Assembly: GCF_902493215.1 (NCBI RefSeq)
Contig: NZ_CABUOL010000026.1
Location: forward strand, 1-40,246
Origin: an uncultured Mediterranea sp.
GTDB taxonomy: Bacteria; Bacteroidota; Bacteroidia; Bacteroidales; Bacteroidaceae
Direction of reading: 5' to 3'
Length of the DNA stretch: 40,246 nucleotides
Positions 8,176 to 15,887 of the stretch are shown here, one piece after another; position 1 is the first letter of the stretch; the number at the start of each line of letters is the position of its first letter. The position numbers and the translations under genes were made by a program. Below the pieces are notes generated by a model that worked only from the letters and a program-made list of their open reading frames with translations, was not told the DNA's origin and searched no databases.

Positions 8176-9198
8176 ATGAGTACAATCATATTGGGAATAG
8201 AAAGTTCGTGTGACGATACGTCGGCGGCTGTTATCAAGGACGGCTATCTGTTGTCGAACGTCGTGGCGAGCCAGGCCGTGCATGAATCGTACGGAGGGGT
8301 GGTGCCCGAACTGGCTTCGCGAGCCCACCAGCAGAACATTGTTCCGGTGGTTCATGAGGCACTGAAGCGTGCCGGAGTCACCAAGGAGGAGCTGAACGCA
8401 GTGGCCTTTACGAGAGGTCCCGGCCTGATGGGCTCTTTGCTGGTAGGTGTGTCGTTCGCAAAAGGCTTCGCGCGTTCGTTGGGAATACCTATGGTTGATG
8501 TCAACCACTTGACAGGTCATGTGTTAGCTCATTTTATTAAAGCGGAAGGTGAAGAGAATGTGCAGCCCAATTTTCCGTTCCTGTGCCTGCTGGTTTCGGG
8601 AGGAAATTCGCAGATTATTCTGGTGAAGGGCTACAATGACATGGAGATCTTGGGACAGACGATTGACGATGCGGCCGGTGAGGCCATCGACAAATGTTCG
8701 AAGGTGATGGGGCTGGGATATCCGGGAGGTCCGATTATCGACCGGCTGGCCCGTCAGGGAAACCCGAAAGCTTACAGCTTCAGCAAACCCCATATTCCGG
8801 GACTGGACTACAGCTTCAGCGGGCTGAAGACGTCGTTTCTGTATTCCTTGCGCGAGTGGGTGAAGGAAGATCCCGATTTCATCGAACATCATAAGGAAGA
8901 TCTGGCCGCTTCGCTGGAAGCTACCATTGTGGACATCCTGATGGACAAGCTCCGGAAGGCTGCCAAACAATATAATATAAAAGAGGTGGCGGTGGCCGGC
9001 GGCGTATCGGCAAACAACGGCTTGCGGAACGCTTTCAGGGAGCATGCGGAGAAATACGGATGGAAAATCTTCATCCCCAAGTTCAGTTATACGACGGACA
9101 ATGCGGCCATGATTGCGATTACGGGTTACTTCAAATATCTGGACGGAGATTTCTGTCCGATGGAGGCTCCGGCCTATTCGCGTGTAACCTTAAAATGA
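8176..9198 (+). CDS. tsaD: tRNA N6-threonylcarbamoyladenosine transferase TsaD
   Basis: TsaD transfers the threonylcarbamoyl group from TC-AMP to A37 of ANN-decoding tRNAs, working with TsaB, TsaE and TsaC. I chose ATG 8176, giving 340 residues that begin MSTIILGIESSCDDTSAAV, the standard N-terminus. The longer frame from 8146 would begin inside the promoter. The metal-binding HxxxH is at His111 and His115 (HLTGH), the nucleotide-binding loop is LLVSGGNSQI, and the C-terminal metal Asp lies in YTTDNAAMIA. Length is normal. cinA follows after 7 bp, so the two are probably co-transcribed. Confidence 0.96.
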   Translation: MSTIILGIESSCDDTSAAVIKDGYLLSNVVASQAVHESYGGVVPELASRAHQQNIVPVVHEALKRAGVTKEELNAVAFTRGPGLMGSLLVGVSFAKGFARSLGIPMVDVNHLTGHVLAHFIKAEGEENVQPNFPFLCLLVSGGNSQIILVKGYNDMEILGQTIDDAAGEAIDKCSKVMGLGYPGGPIIDRLARQGNPKAYSFSKPHIPGLDYSFSGLKTSFLYSLREWVKEDPDFIEHHKEDLAASLEATIVDILMDKLRKAAKQYNIKEVAVAGGVSANNGLRNAFREHAEKYGWKIFIPKFSYTTDNAAMIAITGYFKYLDGDFCPMEAPAYSRVTLK

Positions 9199-9205
9199 CA
9201 GCAGT

Positions 9206-9673
9206 ATGAAGGCAGAAGAAGAGTTGGGAAAGCTGCTTCGGGCGAAGAATTTGTCCCTTTCCACCGCAGAAAGCTGTACGGGCGGACGTGTGGCGGCTGC
9301 CATTACATCGGTGGCCGGTTGCTCGGAGTATTTCAAGGGGAGCGTTGTGGCCTATTCCAATGAGGTGAAGATGGGACTGTTGGGCGTGTCGGCCGAAACA
9401 TTGGAGAAATGGGGGGCTGTCAGCCGGGAAACAGTGGTTGAAATGGCAGAAGGCGCGATGAAAGCGCTGAAAACCGATTGTGTCATTGCTACGTCGGGAA
9501 TAGCCGGTCCCGGAGGTGGGACAGCGGAAAAGCCGGTGGGGACAATCTGGATAGCCGTTGCCTACAAAAGCGAAATGCTGACCGTGAAGCAGGAAGGCGA
9601 CGGCGGACGGGAGGCAAATGTGCAGAAAGCCGTACAAAATGCATTGGATTTGCTCGTCGAGTTGCTGAAATAG
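9206..9673 (+). CDS. pncC: CinA C-terminal domain protein, nicotinamide-nucleotide amidase
   Basis: This 155-residue protein is a stand-alone CinA C-terminal domain. In characterised members it deamidates nicotinamide mononucleotide to nicotinate mononucleotide in NAD recycling. The signatures are STAESCTGGRVAAAITSVAG near residues 20-38, the GSVVAYSNEVK segment and GIAGPGGGTAEKPVGTIWIA near 100-120. It lacks the N-terminal competence/MoCF-like domain of full CinA, which is common. It sits 7 bp after tsaD. The activity is inferred from the family. Confidence 0.88.
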   Translation: MKAEEELGKLLRAKNLSLSTAESCTGGRVAAAITSVAGCSEYFKGSVVAYSNEVKMGLLGVSAETLEKWGAVSRETVVEMAEGAMKALKTDCVIATSGIAGPGGGTAEKPVGTIWIAVAYKSEMLTVKQEGDGGREANVQKAVQNALDLLVELLK

Positions 9674-9714
9674 GGAAAAAATGCTATTTCACAATGAATT
9701 ATTCGTCGAAAAGC

Positions 9715-9745
9715 TTGGTAGTTAACGATAAAAGTACTTACTTTG
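9715..9745 (+). promoter_or_regulatory. Probable promoter for rpmB-rpmG-DUF4295
   Basis: TTG at 9715-9717 is followed after 20 nt by TTACTTTG at 9738-9745, one mismatch from TAnnTTTG. It lies 49 bp before the L28 start. Confidence 0.45.
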
Positions 9746-9794
9746 CGCTCTGTTTGAAATAGGCATAGATAAAAACTATAAAAAGAAGATAGAA

Positions 9795-10055
9795 ATGTCG
9801 AAGATTTGTCAAATTACCGGAAAGAAAGCCATGATTGGCAACAATGTTTCACACTCAAAGAGAAGAACTAAAAGAACCTTTGACTTGAACTTGTTTAAGA
9901 AGAAATTCTACTATGTAGAACAAGATTGCTGGATCAGCCTGAGCCTGTGTGCTGCCGGTCTGCGCATCATCAACAAAAAAGGACTGGACGCTGCACTGAA
10001 CGATGCTGTGGCTAAAGGTTATTGTGATTGGAAAACCATCAAAGTAATTGGTTAA
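9795..10055 (+). CDS. rpmB: Large-subunit ribosomal protein bL28
   Basis: The 86-residue product begins MSKICQITGKKAMIGNNVSHSKRRTKRTF, which is the bL28 N-terminal signature. It is basic throughout and of normal length for Bacteroidetes. It opens a three-gene ribosomal-protein operon and is separated from rpmG by 21 bp. Confidence 0.97.
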   Translation: MSKICQITGKKAMIGNNVSHSKRRTKRTFDLNLFKKKFYYVEQDCWISLSLCAAGLRIINKKGLDAALNDAVAKGYCDWKTIKVIG

Positions 10056-10076
10056 AAACTGAAGGAGACTTAGAAT

Positions 10077-10265
10077 ATGGCAAAGAAAGCTAAAGGTAAC
10101 AGAGTGCAGGTGATTCTGGAGTGCACAGAGCACAAAGACAGTGGTATGCCGGGTACTTCCCGTTACATCACTACAAAGAACAGAAAGAATACCACTGAAA
10201 GATTGGAGCTGAAGAAGTACAATCCGATTCTGAAGAGAGTGACAGTACACAAAGAAATCAAATAA
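10077..10265 (+). CDS. rpmG: Large-subunit ribosomal protein bL33, zinc-free form
   Basis: The 62-residue product contains the bL33 core (VQVILECTEHKDSG..., RYITTKNRKNTTERLELKKYNPI, then a VTVHKEIK tail). It has a single Cys, so it is the C-minus version that cannot bind zinc. A strong Shine-Dalgarno-like AAGGAG at 10062-10067 lies 9 nt before the ATG, unusual for this phylum. Confidence 0.96.
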   Translation: MAKKAKGNRVQVILECTEHKDSGMPGTSRYITTKNRKNTTERLELKKYNPILKRVTVHKEIK

Positions 10266-10277
10266 TACGTATAACCC

Positions 10278-10436
10278 ATGGCAAAGAAAACAGTAGCAAG
10301 TTTGCACGAAGGTTCCAAGGAAGGTCGTGCTTATACGAAGGTTATCAAGATGGTGAAATCACCGAAGACCGGTGCTTACATCTTTGATGAGCAGATGGTT
10401 CCCAATGAAAAGGTACAGGACTTTTTCAAGAAATAA
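10278..10436 (+). CDS. DUF4295 protein, Bacteroidetes-specific ribosome-associated protein
   Basis: A 52-residue basic protein (MAKKTVASLHEGSKEGRAYT...) starts 12 bp after rpmG. Family members are found right after rpmB-rpmG in Bacteroidetes. From memory, the Bacteroidetes ribosome structure assigned a phylum-specific large-subunit protein, bL38, that I believe is this family; I state that identity with caution. The gene is closed by a strong terminator at 10462-10503. Confidence 0.85.
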   Translation: MAKKTVASLHEGSKEGRAYTKVIKMVKSPKTGAYIFDEQMVPNEKVQDFFKK

Positions 10437-10461
10437 GACATCATCAATCTTTTAATGATAA

Positions 10462-10503
10462 AAATGAGGGTGCATCATATAGATGTACCCTCATTTCTTT
10501 TTT
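10462..10503 (+). terminator. Rho-independent terminator of the ribosomal-protein operon
   Basis: AAATGAGGGTGCATC at 10462-10476 pairs with GATGTACCCTCATTT (10482-10496, one G-U pair), followed by a T-rich tract. Confidence 0.85.
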
Positions 10504-10534
10504 ATGGACGGGAGAAGGTATCAGTTTTTTTCCG

Positions 10535-10542
10535 TATCTTTG
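10535..10542 (+). promoter_or_regulatory. TATCTTTG box flanking the tandem hairpin-promoter repeat on its left
   Basis: This exact TAnnTTTG box lies just upstream of the tandem element at 10555-10714 and is identical to the box at its right end (10707-10714). No good -33 box is seen upstream, so it may be a remnant rather than an active promoter. Confidence 0.45.
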
Positions 10543-10554
10543 TTGCACGAAGAA

Positions 10555-10714
10555 GGGATATGGTTCGGCAAAATAAATTGAAAATTATATTTTCATTTGT
10601 TTTTGCTTTCGCTCTTACCTTTCACAGTCTTTTGATAAGATAGGATGCGGTTCGGCAAAACAAGCTGAAAATTGAATTTTCATTTGTTTTTGCTCTCACC
10701 TTTCACTATCTTTG
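10555..10714 (+). repeat. Two tandem hairpin-promoter units in front of ftsY
   Basis: Unit 1 (10555-10634) and unit 2 (10637-10714) share the GGTTCGGCAAAA motif, a central GAAAATT/AATTTTC palindrome, CATTTGTTTTTGCT and ACCTTTCAC. Unit 2 begins AAGATAGG and ends CACTATCTTTG, so its ends are inverted repeats, and nearly the whole unit can fold back on itself. The right arm of unit 2 holds a full promoter: TTTG at 10683-10686, 20 nt, TATCTTTG at 10707-10714. RNA would start near 10721, 20 nt before ftsY. Unit 1 has a degenerate box (GTCTTTTG). The same element occurs near 30753, 32304 and 37422. Confidence 0.8.
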
Positions 10715-10740
10715 TAACATAATGCATTATACGAACGATT

Positions 10741-11700
10741 ATGGGATTTTTTAGTTTTTTTTCAAAAGAGAAAAAAGAAACGTTGGACAAGGGATTGTCT
10801 AAAACAAAGGAAAGCGTGTTCGGTAAAATAGCCAGAGCCATAGCCGGAAAATCAAAAGTGGATGACGAGGTGCTAGATAATCTGGAGGAGGTGCTGATCA
10901 CATCGGATGTGGGTGTGGAGACCACTCTGAAAATCATTGAACGTATAGAGAAAAGAGCGGCTGAAGAGAAATATATGAACGCGCAGGAGTTGAACCACAT
11001 ACTGCGTGACGAGATAGCAGCCATGCTGACAGAGAACAATACGGCGGACGTGGACGACTTCGAAGCGCCCATCAAGAAAAAGCCGTATGTTATCATGGTG
11101 GTAGGCGTGAATGGAGTAGGGAAGACAACGACAATCGGAAAGCTGGCCTATCAGTTCAAAAAGGCTGGCAAGTCGGTCTATCTGGGAGCTGCCGATACGT
11201 TCCGTGCCGCTGCTGTGGAGCAGCTGGTGATATGGGGAGAAAGAGTCGGTGTGCCCGTGGTGAAGCAGAAAATGGGTGCGGATCCGGCTTCGGTTGCTTT
11301 TGATACGCTGAGTTCGGCGGTGGCCAACAATGCCGACGTGGTTATCATTGATACGGCCGGACGTCTGCATAACAAGGTGGGGCTGATGAACGAGCTTACC
11401 AAGATAAAGAATGTCATGAAGAAGGTGGTGCCCGATGCCCCCGATGAAGTATTGCTCGTGTTGGACGGATCGACCGGACAGAATGCCTTCGAACAGGCCA
11501 AGCAGTTTACATTGGCCACAGAGGTGACTGCCATGGCGGTGACGAAACTCGACGGAACGGCCAAGGGCGGTGTGGTAATCGGCATATCGGACCAGTTCAA
11601 GATTCCTGTGAAATACATCGGTCTGGGAGAAGGTATGGAAGACTTGCAGGTGTTCCGCAGAAAAGAGTTTGTTGAATCGTTGTTTGGAGAAAACAAATGA
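10741..11700 (+). CDS. ftsY: Signal recognition particle receptor FtsY
   Basis: FtsY is the GTPase receptor that docks SRP-ribosome complexes at the inner membrane for co-translational insertion. The 319 residues comprise a short N-terminal membrane-targeting region (MGFFSFFSKE..., amphipathic), a helical N domain (about 25-105) and the G domain. Walker A is GVNGVGKTT at 122-130, followed by DTFRAAAVEQL, DTAGR and TKLDGTAKGG. The acidic A domain of E. coli FtsY is absent, as in many phyla. The last 4 bases overlap rimO (ATGA), so translation is likely coupled. The promoter lies inside the upstream hairpin repeat. Confidence 0.97.
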   Translation: MGFFSFFSKEKKETLDKGLSKTKESVFGKIARAIAGKSKVDDEVLDNLEEVLITSDVGVETTLKIIERIEKRAAEEKYMNAQELNHILRDEIAAMLTENNTADVDDFEAPIKKKPYVIMVVGVNGVGKTTTIGKLAYQFKKAGKSVYLGAADTFRAAAVEQLVIWGERVGVPVVKQKMGADPASVAFDTLSSAVANNADVVIIDTAGRLHNKVGLMNELTKIKNVMKKVVPDAPDEVLLVLDGSTGQNAFEQAKQFTLATEVTAMAVTKLDGTAKGGVVIGISDQFKIPVKYIGLGEGMEDLQVFRRKEFVESLFGENK

Positions 11701-12995
11701 GGAAAGAAACGATAGATATTATTACACTGGGCTGTTCGAAGAACCTGGTGGACTCGGAACATCTGATGCGGCAACTGGAGGAAGCTGGTTATCGGGTGAC
11801 GCATGATACGGAAAATCCGCATGGAAAAATAGCCGTCATCAATACCTGTGGCTTCATCGGTGATGCCAAGGAAGAATCCATCAATATGATTCTGGAGTTT
11901 GCCCAGGCCAAGGAGGAAGGAAGACTTGAGAAACTGTATGTCATGGGATGTCTTTCGGAACGTTATCTGAAGGAACTTTCCATTGAAATCCCCCAGGTGG
12001 ACAAGTTTTATGGAAAGTTCAACTGGAAGGAACTGCTGAGCGATCTGGGAAAGGTTTATCACGAAGAACTCCATAACGAAAGGGTGCTGACTACGCCCGG
12101 GCATTATGCCTATATTAAAATATCGGAAGGTTGTGACCGGAAGTGTTCCTATTGTGCCATTCCCATTATTACCGGCCGGCATGTGTCGCGTCCGATGGAA
12201 GAAATACTGGAGGAAGTGAAGCTGTTGGTAGACCGGGGCGTGAAGGAGTTCCAGGTCATTGCACAGGAACTGACCTATTATGGGGTGGACCTGTACAAAC
12301 GGCAGATGCTCCCTGAGCTGATAGAACGTATGGCCGACATACCGGGAGTGGAATGGATCAGGTTGCATTATGCCTATCCGGCGCATTTCCCCACAGACTT
12401 GTTCCGCGTGATGCGTGAGAAGCCCAATGTCTGCAAATATATGGATATAGCCTTGCAGCACATCAGTGACAATATGTTGCAGAAGATGCGCAGAAACGTC
12501 AGCAAGGAACAGACTTACAAGCTGATAGAAGATTTCCGTAAAGAAGTGCCGGGCATACATCTGCGCACGACGCTGATGGTGGGACATCCCGGTGAGACAG
12601 AGGCCGATTTTGAAGAATTGAAGGACTTCGTGCGCGAGATCCGTTTCGACAGGATGGGGGCTTTTGCCTATTCGGAGGAGGAAGGAACGTATGCAGCCGC
12701 TCATTATGAAGACAGCATCCCACAGGAAGTAAAGCAGGCAAGACTGGATGAACTGATGGAAATCCAGCGGGGTATTTCGGCGGAACTGAGTGCCGCCAAG
12801 ATAGGCCGGCGCATGAAAGTGATGATAGACCGTCTGGAAGGCGACTACTATGTGGGGCGTACCGAATTTGATTCGCCGGAAGTGGATCCGGAAGTCCTTA
12901 TCGAGAAAAAAGGGAAAAAACTGGCTGTCGGGCATTTTTATGAAGTGGAAATTGTGGACTCTGATGATTTTGACCTTTTTGGTCGCGTTGTCTGA
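11697..12995 (+). CDS. rimO: Ribosomal protein uS12 methylthiotransferase RimO
   Basis: RimO is a radical-SAM enzyme that methylthiolates an aspartate of ribosomal protein S12. This 432-residue protein shows the N-terminal [4Fe-4S] cysteines Cys13 (LGCSKN), Cys51 (NTCGF) and Cys85 (MGCLSE), the radical-SAM CxxxCxxC at Cys146, Cys150 and Cys153 (EGCDRKCSYC), and a C-terminal TRAM domain (IGRRMKVMIDRLEGDYYVGRTEFDSPEVD). The S12-type rather than tRNA-type (MiaB) identity rests on the LGCSKNLVDSE and GFIGDAKEES motifs. It overlaps ftsY by 4 bp. Confidence 0.96.
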   Translation: MRKETIDIITLGCSKNLVDSEHLMRQLEEAGYRVTHDTENPHGKIAVINTCGFIGDAKEESINMILEFAQAKEEGRLEKLYVMGCLSERYLKELSIEIPQVDKFYGKFNWKELLSDLGKVYHEELHNERVLTTPGHYAYIKISEGCDRKCSYCAIPIITGRHVSRPMEEILEEVKLLVDRGVKEFQVIAQELTYYGVDLYKRQMLPELIERMADIPGVEWIRLHYAYPAHFPTDLFRVMREKPNVCKYMDIALQHISDNMLQKMRRNVSKEQTYKLIEDFRKEVPGIHLRTTLMVGHPGETEADFEELKDFVREIRFDRMGAFAYSEEEGTYAAAHYEDSIPQEVKQARLDELMEIQRGISAELSAAKIGRRMKVMIDRLEGDYYVGRTEFDSPEVDPEVLIEKKGKKLAVGHFYEVEIVDSDDFDLFGRVV

Positions 12996-13073
12996 TTTTT
13001 TACCAGAAAGCCATTGGCGGTATGAAAATTTTTGGTTAATATAGCGTCCGTAACTATCAATAAGCAGTGATTC

Positions 13074-13346
13074 GTGAATAATAAAGAATTTACCTCGGAA
13101 TTGTCCAAAAGACTGGGATATACACTGAAAGACACTTCAGAACTGATGTCTTCCCTGCTGTCTGTCATGACGCAGCAGCTGGAGGACGGAAACGTAATAG
13201 CCATTCAGGGATTCGGTACCTTTGAAGTGAAAAAAAAGTTAGAGCGTATCTCGGTCAGCCCTACCAGCAAGCAACGTATGCTGGTTCCTCCCAAATTGGT
13301 GCTTACCTATAAGCCCAGTGTTGCCTTGAAAGAAAAGTTCAAGTAA
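13074..13346 (+). CDS. HU-family DNA-binding protein (90 aa)
   Basis: This is a standard-length HU/IHF homologue: helical N-terminus with KDTSELMSSLLSVMTQQLEDGNVIAIQGFGTFEVKKK, followed by the beta-arm region and a PKLVLTYKPSVALKEKF C-terminus. The start is GTG at 13074, because an in-frame stop lies at 13068-13070 and the next Met is about residue 25. It is 26 bp upstream of the HU-LysM gene and probably co-transcribed with it. A heterodimer of the two HU domains is possible but unproven. Confidence 0.88.
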   Translation: MNNKEFTSELSKRLGYTLKDTSELMSSLLSVMTQQLEDGNVIAIQGFGTFEVKKKLERISVSPTSKQRMLVPPKLVLTYKPSVALKEKFK

Positions 13347-13372
13347 AGTTCTCGTTTACCTGATAGCGGATT

Positions 13373-14548
13373 ATGAATGAAAAACTGAATATACAAAACC
13401 TGATATTGCTGTTTGCGGAAAAGTATGACATCACTCCTGAAAATGCAGAAGAGTTTGTCAAGACTTTTTTTGCGTTGATTGAAGAAGGACTGGAACAGGA
13501 CAAGTATGTGAAAGTGAAGGGACTGGGAACTTTCAAGCTGATTGAAGTAGGAAGCCGGGAAAGCATCAACGTCAATACGGGAGAGCGTTTTGAAATACAG
13601 GGACATCAGAAAGTGTCGTTTACGCCGGAAGCGGCATTAAAGGACCTGATCAATCGTCCGTTCAGTCATTTTGAAACGGTTGTCTTGAATGAGAATGTAC
13701 AGTTTGATGATATGCCGGTAGAAAAGGAGGGGGAAGAGGAACCGGAAGGGGATGCAGATGAAGGTATGGTAGCTGCCGAACCGGAAAAGTTGGAAGATGC
13801 AATGCCGCAAGAAACCCCTGTGGTTGAGAAGCCTGTATCTGAAGAACCAACGGCTGGAGAATCTGTAACTGAAGAATCGGCGGTTGAAGAACCAGTAGCC
13901 GAAGAGCCTGTTGGGGAGGAATCTGTTGTCGAGGGGGCTGTAGCTGAAGAACAGGTGTCAGAACCGGTACCTGAATCTGAACAGGAAATAGTATCGCATC
14001 AACCGGAGAACAATGTTTCGGAGAAGGTGACGAAATACATAGTGGCAGCTATCGTTTGCGTACTTTTAGGCTGTGCGGGAGTAGTGGCTTATCTATATTA
14101 TCCCTGGTCGGAAAAGACTGATGAACGGTTGCCGCTGGATGCGGAAATGGAAACGCCTGCAGTCCATACGGATACGCTGGCGGTAAATCGGAAGGATTCG
14201 GTGGCAGCAATTAACACCGTAAAAAACGTAAAAGCTATACCGACAGACACCGTAACGATTGAAACGAAAGTCCGGAAAGAAAATCAGACCACTCCTCCAT
14301 CAAAGAAAAAGTCGAAAGCTGTTGCAACACCCTTTGTTCCGGATTCGGTTAACTATGAGATAGTAGGTACCCAAACGGAATATACCATTCATGAAGGAGA
14401 AACATTGACAAGGGTTTCGTTGAAGTTTTATGGAACCAAAGCCTTGTGGCCGTATCTTGTGAAACATAATGCCGGTGTGTTGAAGAATCCGGACAATGTG
14501 CCGAGCGGGACTGTTATCAGGATTCCCAAACTGGCGAAGAAGCGGTAA
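13373..14548 (+). CDS. HU domain - acidic linker - transmembrane helix - LysM domain protein
   Basis: Four parts can be read in these 391 residues. Residues 1-95 form an HU-like domain (VKVKGLGTFKLIEVGSRES..., RFEIQGHQKVSFTPEAALKDLIN). Residues about 110-218 are an acidic linker with imperfect EEP-V/EES-V repeats. Residues 222-243 are a strong membrane helix (YIVAAIVCVLLGCAGVVAYLYY) preceded by basic EKVTK, which favours the N-terminus inside. After a Thr/Lys-rich spacer, residues 335-386 form a LysM domain (EYTIHEGETLTRVSLKFYG..., PYLVKHN, VPSGTVIRIPKL). DNA would be bound in the cytoplasm and peptidoglycan in the periplasm. That bridge is an inference. The stop codon lies inside the terminator hairpin. 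Confidence 0.85.
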   Translation: MNEKLNIQNLILLFAEKYDITPENAEEFVKTFFALIEEGLEQDKYVKVKGLGTFKLIEVGSRESINVNTGERFEIQGHQKVSFTPEAALKDLINRPFSHFETVVLNENVQFDDMPVEKEGEEEPEGDADEGMVAAEPEKLEDAMPQETPVVEKPVSEEPTAGESVTEESAVEEPVAEEPVGEESVVEGAVAEEQVSEPVPESEQEIVSHQPENNVSEKVTKYIVAAIVCVLLGCAGVVAYLYYPWSEKTDERLPLDAEMETPAVHTDTLAVNRKDSVAAINTVKNVKAIPTDTVTIETKVRKENQTTPPSKKKSKAVATPFVPDSVNYEIVGTQTEYTIHEGETLTRVSLKFYGTKALWPYLVKHNAGVLKNPDNVPSGTVIRIPKLAKKR

Positions 14549-14570
14549 TCTATTTTACTGCTTCTTTTTT
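14537..14570 (+). terminator. Terminator overlapping the stop codon of the HU-LysM gene
   Basis: AAGAAGCGGTAA at 14537-14548 pairs with TTACTGCTTCTT at 14555-14566 (one G-U) around a 6-nt loop and is followed by T. The last codons and stop of the gene form the left arm. Confidence 0.8.
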
Positions 14571-14638
14571 GCGGTTTACTAAACTCTATGAATTTAGTTT
14601 AATCTAAAGGTTTGAAGTTCTTTTTTAATAAAAATTAG

Positions 14639-14669
14639 TTGGTATGGTTAATTTATTGCCGTACTTTTG
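14639..14669 (+). promoter_or_regulatory. Promoter of the bat (aerotolerance) operon
   Basis: TTG at 14639-14641 is followed after 20 nt by TACTTTTG at 14662-14669, an exact -7 box. RNA would begin near 14676, leaving a leader of about 65 nt before the MoxR gene. Confidence 0.6.
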
Positions 14670-14740
14670 GGAGCAAATAAGCAGGCAGAGTAGCTTCCTG
14701 TGTAGAAAATGGAATATTAAACTTTAAAAATATAGATTTT

Positions 14741-15736
14741 ATGGCTGAAACTATCGATATCCGCGAACTGAATGAGCGGATTGAAAGACAAAGCGCTTTC
14801 ATTACCAACCTCACCACAGGCATGGATCAAGTCATTGTGGGACAGAAACATTTGGTAGAATCTCTGTTAATCGGTTTGCTTTCTGACGGACATGTGCTGC
14901 TGGAAGGTGTGCCTGGTTTGGCAAAGACCTTGGCGATCAAGACACTGGCCTCTCTGATCGATGCACAATACAGCCGTGTTCAGTTTACTCCGGACTTGCT
15001 TCCGGCCGACGTAATCGGTACCATGGTATATAGCCAGAAGGACGAAAGTTTCCAGGTGAAAAAAGGACCGGTATTTGCCAACTTCGTTTTGGCCGATGAA
15101 ATCAACCGTGCGCCGGCAAAGGTTCAGAGTGCCTTGCTCGAAGCCATGCAGGAGCGCCAGGTGACTATCGGTAACGAAACCTTCAGACTTCCTGAACCTT
15201 TCCTTGTGATGGCAACCCAGAACCCCATCGAGCAGGAAGGTACATATCCGCTTCCTGAAGCACAGGTGGACCGTTTCATGCTGAAGGTTATTATCGACTA
15301 TCCGAAGCAGGAAGAAGAAAAGCTGATTATCCGCCAGAACATCAGCGGTGAGCGGACCAATATTCGCCCGATTCTGAAGTCGGAAGAGATTCTGGAAGCC
15401 CGTAAGGTGGTGCGTCAGGTATATCTGGATGAAAAGATTGAAAAATATATTGTGGATATTGTCTTTGCAACCCGCTATCCGGAAAAGTATGATTTGAAGG
15501 AGTTGAAAGACATGATCGGTTTCGGAGGTTCTCCCCGTGCATCCATCAACCTGGCACTGGCTGCTCGCAGTTATGCCTTCATCAAGCGTCGTGGCTATGT
15601 GATTCCGGAAGATGTACGTGCCGTGGCTCATGACGTGCTTCGTCACCGTATCGGTCTGACGTATGAGGCTGAAGCCAGCAACCTGACTTCGGACGAAATT
15701 GTCAGCAAAATCCTGAACAAGGTGGAAGTGCCCTGA
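14741..15736 (+). CDS. MoxR-family AAA+ ATPase, first gene of the bat operon
   Basis: MoxR ATPases act as chaperone-like partners of von Willebrand A (vWA) domain proteins. This 331-residue protein has Walker A GVPGLAKT at 56-63, Walker B VLADE ending at Asp119-Glu120, sensor 1 ATQNP at 158-162, and PEAQVDRF. The gene order MoxR, DUF58, then vWA proteins is the hallmark of these systems. In Bacteroides fragilis the downstream batA-E genes were linked to aerotolerance. A 145-bp gap separates it from the DUF58 gene. Confidence 0.95.
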   Translation: MAETIDIRELNERIERQSAFITNLTTGMDQVIVGQKHLVESLLIGLLSDGHVLLEGVPGLAKTLAIKTLASLIDAQYSRVQFTPDLLPADVIGTMVYSQKDESFQVKKGPVFANFVLADEINRAPAKVQSALLEAMQERQVTIGNETFRLPEPFLVMATQNPIEQEGTYPLPEAQVDRFMLKVIIDYPKQEEEKLIIRQNISGERTNIRPILKSEEILEARKVVRQVYLDEKIEKYIVDIVFATRYPEKYDLKELKDMIGFGGSPRASINLALAARSYAFIKRRGYVIPEDVRAVAHDVLRHRIGLTYEAEASNLTSDEIVSKILNKVEVP

Positions 15737-15887
15737 CGCGCGGTGACAGGATTGACAAGATAAAGAGAATGTCTTGAGGCAATCGCTTTCGAGACACCTT
15801 GTTTATTTCGGACATGAGGTTGTGTGTCCTCCCGGAAATCAAGACGGACGCACGACTCTCATGGATTCATTATTTTGAGACTTGCAA
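15737..15887 (+). other. Gap between MoxR and DUF58 genes
   Basis: These 151 bp hold no coding frame I can support. A loose inverted repeat (TGTCTTGA with TCGAGACA, about 15769-15799) may form a weak hairpin. No TAnnTTTG box is evident, so the downstream genes are probably read through from the MoxR promoter. Confidence 0.4.

Noticed and set aside
10455..10643. 62-codon frame after the DUF4295 gene
   Set aside because: It begins inside a terminator hairpin and runs through the first hairpin-promoter unit; not credible as a gene.
13027..13034. Promoter box AATTTTTG before the HU gene at 13074
   Set aside because: One mismatch and no -33 box at proper distance (nearest TTG is only 10 nt away); too weak to list.
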